DNA from: SXTU01 sp964496695
GTDB taxonomy: Bacteria > Verrucomicrobiota > Verrucomicrobiia > Limisphaerales > SXTU01
DNA length: 64,000 nucleotides
Direction: 5' to 3'
Assembly: GCA_964496695.1 (NCBI GenBank)
Contig: CAZCBE010000001.1
Coordinates: forward strand, 1-64,000
Position 1 is the stretch's first letter; every line of letters begins with the position of its first letter. The translations under genes and the position numbers were made by a program. A model generated the notes under the pieces. That model searched no databases. It saw only the letters and a list, made by a program, of their open reading frames with translations, and was not told the DNA's origin. Shown here in pieces: positions 19,717 to 29,414 of this stretch.

Positions 19717-20664
19717 ATGAACGAGTTTGTCCGACTTGTCCGGTCGCTGGCGTCTTTCTGCATAGTTGCCTTCGTGACGCACGCCCACATTTCCCTGCTC
19801 GCCGGTGAAGTTCACAAAGCACTTTGGGACAAGGGAGAGCCAACCAAGGCGCTCGCCTTGCTCAAGTCAGACAAGACGCTCATCAACTCGAAAGACGAAT
19901 ACGACTGCACGCCGCTGCATCACTCAGCCCGGTTTAGCCACCTTGAGGTCACTCGCTGGCTCGTGGAGGCGAAGGCGGACCTCAATGCTAAAGCCTATAA
20001 CGGTTTCACTCCGCTGCATCTCACCTCGGACAAGGCGACCGCCAGCCTCCTCATCCGGAACGGGGCGGACCTGAACATCCGCGACACCTGGGGCAACACC
20101 CCGCTGCAAATGGCGGTTGAGAACACCAACCAGTATGCGGGTCTGATTGAAGCCATTCTGGAGTCGGGGCATCCGCTCGACCTGAAGTCGGCGCTTTGGT
20201 TACGCAAGACTAGCCTTGCCAAGGCCCTCGTCTTGGCCAATCCGAAGCTGCTTCAGGTGGAGAAAGGGACGATGCACCTCCATGTGAACGTGACGCCCTT
20301 GGGTATCGCTGCACTTCTGGGCGAGAAGGATCTTGTTGAATTATTCCTCTCACTTGGTGCCCCAGTTAACGCAATGACGGAACACCCCTTGGCTGGGTTT
20401 ATCTCCCCTTTGCAAAACGCGGTCATGGCCCGACAGCAGGAAATTGTTGAGATGCTGTGCCGCGCAAAAGCTGATGTGAACACCGTTGGTGGAAGGTTCA
20501 TTCTAAGCAAAAACAGCGTCGGCCCATACGCCTATCTTTTGGATTATGCGATGGCCAACTCAACGCCCCAAATCGTCGATATACTGAAAAGGCACGGCGC
20601 ACGGTCCTCGCCCGGGGGTGCTGCTCCCAAAAGCAAATCGTCACTTGGAAAGGCAATCCCATGA
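19717..20664 (+). CDS. Ankyrin-repeat protein
   Basis: A 315-residue protein. An N-terminal hydrophobic segment (LASFCIVAFVTHAHISLLAGE) is probably a signal peptide or anchor. From about residue 50 there are ankyrin repeats: DEYDCTPLHHSARFSHLEVTRWLVE, YNGFTPLHLTSDKATASLLIR, TWGNTPLQMAVENTN, then degenerate units NVTPLGIAALLGEKDLVELFLSLG and ISPLQNAVMARQQEIVEMLC. Ankyrin repeats mediate protein-protein contact; no partner is suggested by the sequence. GC content is lower than in the flanking genes, hinting at a separate origin. It starts 13 bp after the previous stop and ends 28 bp before the sulfatase start. Confidence 0.85.
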   Translation: MNEFVRLVRSLASFCIVAFVTHAHISLLAGEVHKALWDKGEPTKALALLKSDKTLINSKDEYDCTPLHHSARFSHLEVTRWLVEAKADLNAKAYNGFTPLHLTSDKATASLLIRNGADLNIRDTWGNTPLQMAVENTNQYAGLIEAILESGHPLDLKSALWLRKTSLAKALVLANPKLLQVEKGTMHLHVNVTPLGIAALLGEKDLVELFLSLGAPVNAMTEHPLAGFISPLQNAVMARQQEIVEMLCRAKADVNTVGGRFILSKNSVGPYAYLLDYAMANSTPQIVDILKRHGARSSPGGAAPKSKSSLGKAIP

Positions 20665-20692
20665 TTGTCGCTTTGCCACCGTATCGGTAATC

Positions 20693-22099
20693 ATGAAATC
20701 CTTACTACCGCTCGTGCTAACGGCCTTCATTTCCTTGGCCGCTCCTCGTTCATCGCATTCGGCGCAGCCCAACCTCATCCTCTTTCTCGCCGATGACCTC
20801 GGCTATGGCGATCTCGCGTGCTTCGGCCATCCGATCATCAAGACGCCGCACCTCGACGCGTTCGCGAAGCAGGGCGTGCGGCTGACACAGTGCTACTCGG
20901 CCAGCGCGGTGTGCAGTCCGTCGCGGTCGGCGCTGCTCACGGGGCGCACGCCGCATCGCAACGGGGTTTTCACCTGGATTGCCGAGGGCGCGCCAGTGCA
21001 TCTGCGCACGAGCGAAATCACGCTGCCCAAGCTGCTCAAGGGCGCGGGCTACGCGACCTGCCACAGCGGCAAATGGCATCTCAACGGACTGTTCAACAAC
21101 CCCGCGCAGCCGCAGCCCGGCGACCACGGTTACGACTGGTGGATGGCCACGCAAAACAACGCCGGCCCGACCCACGAGAACCCGAGCAACTTCGTCCGCA
21201 ACGGCCAGCCGGTCGGCCGGCTCGAAGGCTACTCCGCGCCGCTGGTCGTCAGCGAAGCGGTGACGTGGCTGAAGGAGAAGCGTGACCAGTCCAAGCCATT
21301 CTTCCTGGCCGTGTGGACCCATGAGCCGCACTACCCAATCAAGTCCGACCCGAAATTCAAGGGGCTTTACCCCGACCTCGCCGATGACGTGCAGCGCGAG
21401 CACCACGCGAATGTCACCCAGATGGATTTCGCCTTCGGCCAGCTCATGAAGGCGCTCGACGAGCAGAAGCTCGCGGACAGCACGTTTGTCTTCTTCACCT
21501 CGGACAACGGTCCCGAAGGCGACGGCATCAAGACGCCAGGGCGCGGGTCCAGCGGCGGCTTGCGCGAGCGCAAGCGGTCCATGCACGAGGGCGGCATCCG
21601 CGTTCCCGGCATCGCCCGCTGGCCCGGCCACATCAAGCCCGGCACCACGAGCGAAGTCCCGGTCATCGGCAGCGATTTGTTCCCGACGATGCTCGGTATC
21701 GCCGGAGTGAAGCCACCCACCGACCGTGTGCTCGACGGCGTGAACGTGCTGCCCGTGCTCACCGGCGCGGCGACGCACGTTGCGCGCCCGCAGCCACTCT
21801 ACTGGCGCTTGCACATGGCCCCGAACGCCAAGATCGCCATGCGTGTGGATGATTGGAAGATCCTCGCCAACGCCGAGCTGACCGAGTTCGAACTCTACAA
21901 CCTCAAGACCGATGTAAAAGAGACCACCGACCTCAAGGACAGCGAGCCGAAACGCTTCGCCGCGCTCCGCGAGCAGCTCCTCAAGCACAACGCCGCCGTG
22001 GACGCAGATGGTCCCGATTGGTGGAAAACCCTCAGCCCGAACGGCGGCAAAGCCAAAGGCGACGCGCCACCGGCGAAGAAGAAGGGGAAGCAGCAGTGA
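20693..22099 (+). CDS. Type I sulfatase (arylsulfatase family)
   Basis: A 468-residue exported sulfatase. The start at 20693 gives the signal MKSLLPLVLTAFISLAAPRSSHSAQ. The formylglycine signature is C74-S-P-S-R in CSPSRSALLTGRTPHRNG, to be oxidised to formylglycine by an anaerobic or FGE-type maturase that is not in this window. Metal ligands are visible in LADDLGYGDL (Asp-Asp), and the catalytic region SGKWHLNG and TSDNGPEG carry the conserved Lys/His and Asp/Asn. It hydrolyses sulfate esters, most likely on a polysaccharide or glycosaminoglycan in the periplasm. The Lys-rich tail (KGDAPPAKKKGKQQ) is unusual and may be a surface-retention or simply disordered segment. Confidence 0.92.
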   Translation: MKSLLPLVLTAFISLAAPRSSHSAQPNLILFLADDLGYGDLACFGHPIIKTPHLDAFAKQGVRLTQCYSASAVCSPSRSALLTGRTPHRNGVFTWIAEGAPVHLRTSEITLPKLLKGAGYATCHSGKWHLNGLFNNPAQPQPGDHGYDWWMATQNNAGPTHENPSNFVRNGQPVGRLEGYSAPLVVSEAVTWLKEKRDQSKPFFLAVWTHEPHYPIKSDPKFKGLYPDLADDVQREHHANVTQMDFAFGQLMKALDEQKLADSTFVFFTSDNGPEGDGIKTPGRGSSGGLRERKRSMHEGGIRVPGIARWPGHIKPGTTSEVPVIGSDLFPTMLGIAGVKPPTDRVLDGVNVLPVLTGAATHVARPQPLYWRLHMAPNAKIAMRVDDWKILANAELTEFELYNLKTDVKETTDLKDSEPKRFAALREQLLKHNAAVDADGPDWWKTLSPNGGKAKGDAPPAKKKGKQQ

Positions 22100-22116
22100 A
22101 CTCAACCAAACCACTT

Positions 22117-22962
22117 ATGAAAAAAACAGTCACCATCCTCCTGACCGCGTTGTTTGTTCCATTCGCCGTTTCCGCACAGACCGGCGGCCTGAAACAAGCT
22201 CTCACCTTCCACGCCTCCTTCGACAAGGGCTTTGACGCCGACTTCTCGCGCGGTGACAAGGCGGCCTTGTCACGCGGCAAGCAGGGCACTGTGCCGCTCG
22301 TGGCGAACGAGGAGTTGAAGCTCGTGCCCGACGGGCGCTTCGGAGGCGGGCTGCACTTCACGAAGAAAGGCTCCACACAGCCGCGCTTCAAGGGCACGGG
22401 CGTGCTCGGCTACAATGACAAGAACTGGAGCGCCACCGTCTCCGTCTGGCTGCGGCTCGACCCCGACAAGGACTTGGAGCCGGGCTATTGCGACCCCGTG
22501 CAAATCGTCGGCGAGGACACGAAGAAGGGTTTTATCTTTCTCGAATGGTCGAAGGACGAGACGCCGCGCCACTTCCGCTTCGCCATCCGCCCGCTGTTCC
22601 ACCTCTGGAATCCGAACAACCTCGACTGGGCGAAGATGCCCTCCGAGCAGCGTCCCGCGGTGCAGCTCCCGCGCGCGCCGTTCTCGCGCGAGGCGTGGAC
22701 GCACGCCGTCTTCTCGTTTGAGAATCTGAACGACAAGGCGAAGAAGCCCGTCGGCCGCCTCCACTTGAACGGCAAGCTGATGGGCACCATCGAGAACCGC
22801 GACCTCACCATCGGCTGGAATCCCGAAGCCGTGCAGCTCGTGCTCGGCGCGGCGTATGTCGGCCATCTCGATGACCTCGCCGTCTTCAACCGCGCCCTGA
22901 CCGATGCCGAGGTGACGCAGCTCCATGGGCTGAAGAGCGGGGTTCGGGAGCTGCACCCGTAA
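22117..22962 (+). CDS. Secreted LamG/concanavalin A-like protein
   Basis: A 281-residue protein with signal peptide MKKTVTILLTALFVPFAVSAQ. The rest is a single LamG-like jelly-roll: LTFHASFDKGFDADF, NWSATVSVWLRLDPDKDLEPGYCDPVQI, a RHFRFAIRPLFHLWNPN strand and the closing block AAYVGHLDDLAVFNRALTDAEVTQLH, the typical LamG end. It probably binds carbohydrate or acts as an accessory domain for the sulfatase encoded 17 bp upstream. The start at 22117 was chosen because the signal peptide begins there; the longer in-frame extension is the antisense-like shadow of the sulfatase tail. No catalytic residues are assigned. Confidence 0.85.
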   Translation: MKKTVTILLTALFVPFAVSAQTGGLKQALTFHASFDKGFDADFSRGDKAALSRGKQGTVPLVANEELKLVPDGRFGGGLHFTKKGSTQPRFKGTGVLGYNDKNWSATVSVWLRLDPDKDLEPGYCDPVQIVGEDTKKGFIFLEWSKDETPRHFRFAIRPLFHLWNPNNLDWAKMPSEQRPAVQLPRAPFSREAWTHAVFSFENLNDKAKKPVGRLHLNGKLMGTIENRDLTIGWNPEAVQLVLGAAYVGHLDDLAVFNRALTDAEVTQLHGLKSGVRELHP

Positions 22963-23028
22963 CCAGCCCGCCCGGCCGCGCTTTGCCGCTTGCATCCGTG
23001 GCGGCGAAGCGGTGAATTCAAGCGTTCC

Positions 23029-24903
23029 ATGCGCCTTCCAGCGATACTCCTGCTGTCTGTCCTGTTCGCCACCGGGCGCGTGGCCGAGCCGGCGGAACGG
23101 AGCGCTGTTGGCGCGGATTCGGCCGTTGCCTACATCCTGGGCTGCCGCAAGGCCAACGGCGCGTTTGGGCCGGCGGATCAGGCCTACACGGATGCGGCGT
23201 GGAATTTCCCGGCCGTCGCCGCGCTGCGGCTTCTCGGGGCGGAGATCAGTCAGCCGGAAAAAATCCTCCAGCACGGGCTGGGACAGCCGGGCGGCCATGT
23301 GGGCGCGGGGCACTGGCAGTTCCATCATTATCACGGCATCCGGCAGCGGCTGAATTCGCCGCTGGCGATGCAGGCGACCCGCGTCTCGTTGCGGCACCAA
23401 GGCTACCAGGTCCGTTACTACGGCAGCCCGTTCGGCACCGACGCGAAAACCTTCTTCCAATCCAGCGGGAGCCTGGACCCGCGCGATGCCGGGGCGCGTG
23501 AACTCGGATTCTACAACCTGTCCTCGTTGTATTACCTCCTGGCCGGCCTGGCCGCCTCCGGGCGCAGTGCGGAGAACCGCGACGAACTGGTGGCCTTCGT
23601 GCAGCGCCGGCAGGCGCCCGCCGGCGGTTTCGTGGATGTCCGGCAGGAAGACCTCGCCCCGCGCGATGCCGAGGCTCATGTGGCGCACACGTTTCATGCG
23701 CTCGCCGCGCTCCGGCTGCTGGGAGCCGCCCCGCCGCATCCCGAGGCCTGCGCGAAATTTCTCCGGGCGGCGCAGTTGCCCGACGGCGCCTTTGGCTGGC
23801 ATCCCGACCACGCCCTGCCGGGCAATGGCCCGGACGTTTACTACACTTGGGCCGCCGTCCACGCGCTGGCGGCCCTGGCCGCCCGCCCGGCTGATGGCGT
23901 GGCCTGTGTGCGCTGGCTGAACTCCCTTCAGAACAGCGACGGCGGTTTCGGCGACTGTCCCGGCTGGCGGTCCCGGCTTTACAGCACCTACTACGCGGTG
24001 GACGCACTATCGGTGCTGGCCGGAAGCGCGCGAGCGGGCATCACCGCAAAGCAACTGCTCCCTCCAACCGTCACGCCCATCCCGGAAGGCCGGTTCCAAA
24101 TCTTCCAAGGGCTTAACAAAATGCCGCTCGTCCAGCCGGCCGACCTTGCCGGCCTGCACGCGCGCGGCCTAAACCTGCTCGCGCTCAAGTCCGCCGATTT
24201 CGCCGCGGCCGGGCGGTTGCGCGCGTTTATTCGCGAGCAACGCCTGCCCATGGACGTGGTGCTGTGTCCGGAGGCGTATCCGCATCGGGCCGTGATTCCC
24301 GGCGGCACGGTGCTGGACCATCTGGCGAACGTGACGCTGGACCCGGGCTGGACGGAGGCCCAGCGCGGCCGGTGGACCACGGCTGACGACCTCGGGGCGA
24401 AGCAGCTCTTGTGGCACGACTATCGGGCCCAGGTCATTCGCCCCGTCCGCGAACTGGGCGCGCTCATCTACCCCGAGCAGGAATTTGAGATGGAGCACGC
24501 CTACCGCGCCTACGACGTGACCCCAAACAGCGACGGCTACAACGCCATGCTGGCCGGCTTCAACTGGGCTCCCCGTGATTTTGTGCGGGTATTCCCCTGG
24601 CGCGAGCGTTATGTGGACCGGCTCGTGCCCGTGGCGGACGCCGACGCGCACGGTGATCTGGCCAAATGGTCGCCGCAACTGGATCACACCCGGCATCTTT
24701 TCATCGCCGAAGGTCCGACCAACGCGGATTTTCTAAAAGCCGCCGCCGCTGGGCGCGTCGTCTGCGCCATCGTCTCCGCCGCCACTTCCGGTCCCGACGT
24801 GACGCTTTACGGTCCGCCCGCCGCCGTTGCCTATTGCCAGCGTCATCAGGCCAGGTGGCAGTGGTGGCCGAAACGGAGCGGCCAGCAAGCGCCGTTAAAC
24901 TGA
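23029..24903 (+). CDS. Prenyltransferase/terpenoid-cyclase-fold protein with extra C-terminal domain
   Basis: A 624-residue exported protein; the start at 23029 gives MRLPAILLLSVLFATGRVAE. Residues about 30-345 carry repeats of the prenyltransferase/squalene-cyclase alpha-alpha toroid: GCRKANGAFGPADQAYTDAAW, AHVAHTFHALAALRLLG, DGAFGWHPDHALPGNGPDVYYTWAAVHALAALA, and NSDGGFGDCPGW with YSTYYAVDALSVLAG. Catalytic DxDD of cyclases is not obvious, so this may be a binding toroid. Residues about 355-624 form a separate domain (LNLLALKSADFAAAGRLR, HDYRAQVIRPVRELGALIYPEQEFEMEH, PVADADAHGDLAKW, LDHTRHLFIAEGPTNADFL) that looks PHP/amidohydrolase-like with scattered His and Asp, but I cannot place it firmly. 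Confidence 0.78.
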   Translation: MRLPAILLLSVLFATGRVAEPAERSAVGADSAVAYILGCRKANGAFGPADQAYTDAAWNFPAVAALRLLGAEISQPEKILQHGLGQPGGHVGAGHWQFHHYHGIRQRLNSPLAMQATRVSLRHQGYQVRYYGSPFGTDAKTFFQSSGSLDPRDAGARELGFYNLSSLYYLLAGLAASGRSAENRDELVAFVQRRQAPAGGFVDVRQEDLAPRDAEAHVAHTFHALAALRLLGAAPPHPEACAKFLRAAQLPDGAFGWHPDHALPGNGPDVYYTWAAVHALAALAARPADGVACVRWLNSLQNSDGGFGDCPGWRSRLYSTYYAVDALSVLAGSARAGITAKQLLPPTVTPIPEGRFQIFQGLNKMPLVQPADLAGLHARGLNLLALKSADFAAAGRLRAFIREQRLPMDVVLCPEAYPHRAVIPGGTVLDHLANVTLDPGWTEAQRGRWTTADDLGAKQLLWHDYRAQVIRPVRELGALIYPEQEFEMEHAYRAYDVTPNSDGYNAMLAGFNWAPRDFVRVFPWRERYVDRLVPVADADAHGDLAKWSPQLDHTRHLFIAEGPTNADFLKAAAAGRVVCAIVSAATSGPDVTLYGPPAAVAYCQRHQARWQWWPKRSGQQAPLN

Positions 24904-24934
24904 GCGCCTCCCCAACACCCACATCGCAACCACC

Positions 24935-26455
24935 ATGCAAAACCTGCTCCTCGCCCTGCTCCTTTGCGCCGCGTGCGCTTCCGCTCAAGCCGCCCAGCCG
25001 CAGCCCAACTTCGTCATCATGCTCGTGGACGACATGGGCGTGATGGACACGTCGCTGCCGTTCCTCACGGACGCGGACGGCAAGCCCAAGCGCTATCCGC
25101 TCAACGACTACTACCGCACGCCCAACATGGAGCGGCTCGCCGCCCGCGGCATTCGCTTCAACAACTTCTACTGCATGAGCGTGTGCTCGCCGACGCGCAT
25201 CTCGCTGATGACCGGCCAGAACGCGGCGCGGCATCGCACCACGAACTGGATCAACCCGGACAACAACAACGCCGGACCGAGCGGCCCGCCGCAGTGGAAC
25301 TGGCGCGGCCTGAAACAGGGGGACCTCACGCTCGCGAGCCTGCTGCAGGCAAACGGCTACCGCACCATCCACGTCGGCAAGGGGCACTTCGGCCCGCGCG
25401 ATTCCGACGGAGCGGACCCCGGCAAGCTCGGCTTCGACATCAACGTGGGCGGGGCTTCCATTGGCGCGCCCGCGAGCTACTACGGCACGCAGGATTTCGG
25501 TCTCAAGACGAAGAATGCCAAGGCCGGCGTGCGCGGCCTGGAGAAATACCACGGCCAGGACATCTTCCTCACCGAGGCGCTCACGCTCGAGGCCAACGCG
25601 CACGTCGCCGATGCAGTGAAGGCGGGCAAGCCGTTCTTCCTCTACTTCCCGCAATACGCCGTCCACGCGCCCTTCAACTCCGACCCGCGCTTCGCTGCGA
25701 ACTATGCGAACTCCGGCAAACCCGCCAACGCGCAGGCTTTCGCCACGCTCATCGAGGGCATGGACAAGTCGCTCGGGGACGTGCTCAACCACCTTGAGAA
25801 GCTCGGCGTCGCGGAGAACACGCTGTTCATTTTCCTCGGCGACAACGGTTCCGACGCGCCGCTCGGCCACCAGCACGAGGTCGCGTGCGCCGCACCGTTG
25901 CGCGGGAAGAAAGGCTCGCACTACGAAGGCGGCGTGCGCGTGCCGTTCATCGCCGCGTGGGCCAGGCCGGATGCGAGCAACGCCTTTCAGAAGCGTCTGC
26001 CCATCACCGCCGGAACCATCCAGAGCCAGCAGGCCGCCGTCTATGACCTGTTCCCCACGCTCCTCGCGCTCACCGGCAAGTCCGCGCCCGCCAGCCACGC
26101 TGTGGACGGCACACGCCTCGACACCCTGCTCACCGGCAAGCGCGACGCCAGCCGCGACGAGACGTTCCTCATGCACTACCCGCACGCACCGCACCGCACC
26201 GATTACTTCACCACGTATCGCACCGGGGATTGGAAAGTCATCTACCACTACTTCCCGAGCGAGGTGTCGGAGAACTCACACTACCAGCTCTTCAACCTGA
26301 AGGCCGACCCCTTCGAGCAGAAGAACCTTGCCGCCACGGAGCCAGCCGCACTGAAGCGTCTGATGCAGGGGCTTATCGCGGGCTTGGAAAAGCAGGGCGC
26401 GGTTTATCCGGTGGAGAAGGGCAGCAACAAACCCGTGAAGCCCATGCTGCCTTGA
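24935..26455 (+). CDS. Type I sulfatase (second)
   Basis: A 506-residue exported sulfatase with signal peptide MQNLLLALLLCAACASAQAA. The formylglycine signature is C84-S-P-T-R in SVCSPTRISLMTGQNAARH. Metal-binding Asp residues are in MLVDDMGVMDT, the conserved GKGHFG replaces the usual GKWHLG, and LGDNGSDAP carries the C-terminal metal ligands. It differs clearly from the sulfatase at 20693 (longer loop around TNWINPDNNNAGPSGPPQWNW), so the pair probably targets different sulfate positions on one glycan or different substrates. It lies 31 bp after the toroid protein and probably ends this transcript; a short GC hairpin follows at about 26467-26487. Confidence 0.92.
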   Translation: MQNLLLALLLCAACASAQAAQPQPNFVIMLVDDMGVMDTSLPFLTDADGKPKRYPLNDYYRTPNMERLAARGIRFNNFYCMSVCSPTRISLMTGQNAARHRTTNWINPDNNNAGPSGPPQWNWRGLKQGDLTLASLLQANGYRTIHVGKGHFGPRDSDGADPGKLGFDINVGGASIGAPASYYGTQDFGLKTKNAKAGVRGLEKYHGQDIFLTEALTLEANAHVADAVKAGKPFFLYFPQYAVHAPFNSDPRFAANYANSGKPANAQAFATLIEGMDKSLGDVLNHLEKLGVAENTLFIFLGDNGSDAPLGHQHEVACAAPLRGKKGSHYEGGVRVPFIAAWARPDASNAFQKRLPITAGTIQSQQAAVYDLFPTLLALTGKSAPASHAVDGTRLDTLLTGKRDASRDETFLMHYPHAPHRTDYFTTYRTGDWKVIYHYFPSEVSENSHYQLFNLKADPFEQKNLAATEPAALKRLMQGLIAGLEKQGAVYPVEKGSNKPVKPMLP

Positions 26456-26548
26456 TGCTTTGACGACCGGGTGTGGACGGAACCCGGCCTGTCGTGCTCT
26501 GATTCAAGCAACCACCTGATGACGTCATCCGTTCTACTTCCAGAACAA

Positions 26549-26575
26549 GATTTGCCAGACGCTGTCTGGCAAATC
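26549..26575. repeat. Perfect 12-bp-arm inverted repeat
   Basis: GATTTGCCAGAC, a GCT loop, then GTCTGGCAAATC. It lies in the 26456-26629 gap. No T run follows on either strand, so it may be an operator or REP-like hairpin more than a terminator. Confidence 0.7.
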
Positions 26576-26629
26576 ACTCCTTTCGTGATGAAGACTCAGA
26601 GGGCGTGGGCTTTTCTGTGAGGTCGAGGC

Positions 26630-27901
26630 ATGAACCCATCACTTCTCAAAGCCAAGTCGAAACCGGTAAAATTTGCGCTGATGTGGGTGCTGCTTCTGGC
26701 CACCGCTGCGGTGGCCTTTTATCAGTGGAGAAGAGTCGAACCAGCGTATCCAAAGGGCGACCTCATCAAATTCCTTGCCCTCCAGCAGACCCAGCCATTG
26801 CTGGCCGGCGAAGTTCGGCGGCTTGATCCGGAATGGATTGGCACGGTGAAACGCGTTCATTTGAAGGACAGTTTGGGAATCTATCAGACCGACGAACCTG
26901 ACAACTTGCGGTTTAGTCGTTTGTTTTCTCAGCTCGTCTGGCACAATAAGCGCCTTGCTGAACATGTCGTAATCGGCCGCATAGGCGAAATAGGGGGATA
27001 CAGCGAAAGGGACATCGCCCGTTTCACGAACTGCCTTCCGGCGACAAAGACCGTAGCAAAATTCACAACACTTTCGGAACTCGAATCGGCCTTCGGCCCC
27101 AACCAGCGACGTTTCGTTGATGGATGGGGCGGACCAGATGGATTGCACACAACAGCCGGTTGGACTTTCTTTACCAAGGAGTCGGCAGACCGACTCCGCT
27201 TCATGGATGTGTTCGCGCATTTATCCCATGCACGTGGAGCCAAAGACTCTTCGATAGACATCATCGAGATTCGGGAGGGTATCCTCCGCCCAGCGAATCC
27301 AGACTCAGTGACAGAACGACAACAATTCAAAACGGCTGATGAGTTGGAGAACATAAGGCGCGCCAAAAGGGCCGCCGAGCGAGCGAAATATCCACAACCG
27401 CTTCGCAGCGTCATTGAAGCCCGCGAACGGCCCGATGATCACAGCCTTATCGCGTATGCGCGTGCTCTCAATCAAATCCGACAGGCTCCAGACCCAATGT
27501 TGTTCCAGCAAATCGTTGAGCGCGTTCATGAGGATACTGTGACCTTTGGTGGCTATTTGCGTGATATTCTCCTTGAGCCAACCGCCATCGAGTCGGAACC
27601 TTGGAATAGCATCCTACGCCAGAAGGCCCTTCGAGCGACGGTGGACTCGCTTGATAAGTCGAAGACGCGCATGGCCCTCGACGATGTCCTGATGACCGTT
27701 CTGGCTGCTCAAGGCGGCGGCGAGATGCGATTGGACGTCCCGAGTGCGGGCGCATCCATAAAGCTGAAGTTTACCATGCTCACAAACGGCTCCTCAATGT
27801 CCTATGATTCGTCCGGAGTGACAGACGCAAACCTGCCCATCGTCGCGGCCGAATGCCGAGCTTGGCTTTTGAAGCGGTATCCAGAGTTGGAGAATCCATG
27901 A
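26630..27901 (+). CDS. Hypothetical membrane-anchored protein (423 aa)
   Basis: No family recognised. A single N-terminal transmembrane helix (VKFALMWVLLLATAAVAFYQW, residues about 13-33) is followed by a long soluble domain outside or in the periplasm. Visible segments include VVIGRIGEIGGYSERDIARFTNCLP, DGLHTTAGWTFFTKESADRLRFMDVFAHL and a Glu/Arg-rich helical region (ADELENIRRAKRAAERAKYPQ). The last 60 residues contain GGGEMRLDVPSAGASIKLKFTMLTNGSSM. GC is lower than in the flanking DUF1501 and sulfatase genes. The stop overlaps the start of the DUF1501 gene (ATGA at 27898-27901), so the two are probably translated together. Confidence 0.72.
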   Translation: MNPSLLKAKSKPVKFALMWVLLLATAAVAFYQWRRVEPAYPKGDLIKFLALQQTQPLLAGEVRRLDPEWIGTVKRVHLKDSLGIYQTDEPDNLRFSRLFSQLVWHNKRLAEHVVIGRIGEIGGYSERDIARFTNCLPATKTVAKFTTLSELESAFGPNQRRFVDGWGGPDGLHTTAGWTFFTKESADRLRFMDVFAHLSHARGAKDSSIDIIEIREGILRPANPDSVTERQQFKTADELENIRRAKRAAERAKYPQPLRSVIEARERPDDHSLIAYARALNQIRQAPDPMLFQQIVERVHEDTVTFGGYLRDILLEPTAIESEPWNSILRQKALRATVDSLDKSKTRMALDDVLMTVLAAQGGGEMRLDVPSAGASIKLKFTMLTNGSSMSYDSSGVTDANLPIVAAECRAWLLKRYPELENP

Positions 27902-29414
27902 AATTCCCCTTAGCCTGCAATCTCCGCCAGCGCGCCGCCTCGCGCCGCGAGTTCCTCTGGCAGCTCGGCGGCGGCCTCGGCGGTGTCGCTCTCACCACAC
28001 TGCTCACGGAGCAGGCCGCCCGCGCCGCAGCTCCCCAGACCCCAGACGCCATTCCCCATCTCCCAACCCCCCGGGGGCCCCCCACCCCCCCCGGNNNNNN
28101 NNNNAACCCTCCCCTTCCCCCGCCCGCGCCCGCGCCGTCATCCAAATCTTCTGCCCCGGCGGGCTCAGCCATGTTGATTCGTGGGATTGGAAGCCGGAGT
28201 TGGCGAAGCGTTCCGGCCAGCCGTTCGACCCGACGGGCAAGCTCCAGTTCTTCGCGTCGAAGCCCGGCAACTGCCAGGGCAGCTACTGGCCGTTCCGCCA
28301 GCACGGCCAGTGCGGACGCTGGGTGAGCGATCTGTTTCCGAAGTTCGCCGCCTGCGCGGATGACGTCGCGTTCATCCACTCGATGCAGAGCAAGTCCGCG
28401 CTGCACGGCCCTGCGATGTTCATGGCCAACAGCGGCTTCATCTTGCCCGGTTTTCCGAGCATGGGCGCGTGGGTCACCTACGGGCTCGGCAGCGAGAGCG
28501 AGAATCTCCCGGCGTTCGTCGTGCTGCCGGACCCGCGCGGCCTGCCGCCCGGTGGCGTCATCAACTGGGGCGCGGGCTTTCTCCCCGCCGTGCATCAGGG
28601 CACGACGCTCAACACCGACCCGGAACTCCCGCCCATCGCCGACCTGTTCCCGCCGAAGAACTTCGCCGGCATCACGCCGCAGGGCGAGGCGAGCGGGCGC
28701 AACTTCCTCCAAACCCTGAACCGCCAGCACGCCGCCGCGCGAGTGGGCAACATGGAACTCGACGCCCGCATCGCCGCCTACGAACTGGCCGCGCGCCTCC
28801 AACTCAGCGCGCCAGAAGTCACCGACCTGCGCGGCGAGACTGACGCCACCCAGCGCCTCTACGACCTCGCCGATGAGGACACCGGCCCATTCGGCCGCCA
28901 ATGTCTCCTCGCCCGCCGCTTGGTCGAACGCGGCGTGCGCTTCGTGCAGATTTACTGCGGCGCGGAGAACACGACCGCGAGGAAGATTCGCCCGAACTGG
29001 GACAGCCACGAAGACCTCGTGCGCGACCACGGCTACTGGGGCCGCGTGCTGGACACCGGTGCGTCCGCGCTCCTGCACGACTTGAAAGCGCGCGGTCTGC
29101 TCGACTCCACGCTCGTCATCTGCACCACGGAATTTGGCCGTCAGCCCGGCGCGCAGGGCAAAGGCCGCGACCACAACCCCGGTGCATTCACCGCGTGGCT
29201 CGCCGGCGGCGGCATCCGGGGTGGCACCAGCCATGGCACGACCGACGAGTTGGGCTTCCAAGCTGCGGAGCACCCGGCCTACAGCTACGACCTCCACGCC
29301 ACCGCGCTGCACCTGCTCGGCGTGGACCACGAGCGCCTGACCTTCTACCACAACGGCGTCCAACGCCGCCTCACCGACGTGCATGGGCATGTCATCCGCG
29401 AACTACTGACATGA
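27898..29414 (+). CDS. DUF1501 protein, interrupted by an assembly gap
   Basis: A Tat-exported DUF1501 protein of about 500 residues. The start at 27898 overlaps the previous stop. The N-terminus has a twin-arginine signal (RAASRREFLWQLGGGLGGVAL). After the ten Ns the family signature resumes in another frame: FCPGGLSHVDSWDWKPEL, GPAMFMANSGFILPGFPSMGAWVTYGLG, FVVLPDPRGLPPGGVINWGAGF, and the C-terminal TEFGRQPGAQGKGRDHNPGAF. The frame difference across 28095-28104 is explained by the unknown true gap length, next to a C/G homopolymer, and not by a real mutation. DUF1501 proteins belong to the alkaline-phosphatase-like fold and are usually next to DUF1549/DUF1553 partners; their activity is unproven. 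The stop overlaps the next start (ATGA). Confidence 0.85.
28095..28104. other. Ten-N assembly gap
   Basis: Unresolved bases next to a C/G-rich run (CCCCACCCCCCCCGG). The flanking halves of the DUF1501 gene are in different frames, so the true length is not ten. Confidence 0.99.

Noticed and set aside
27780..29390. Long minus-strand ORF that crosses the N gap
   Set aside because: Antisense to DUF1501; it contains unknown residues and no family match.
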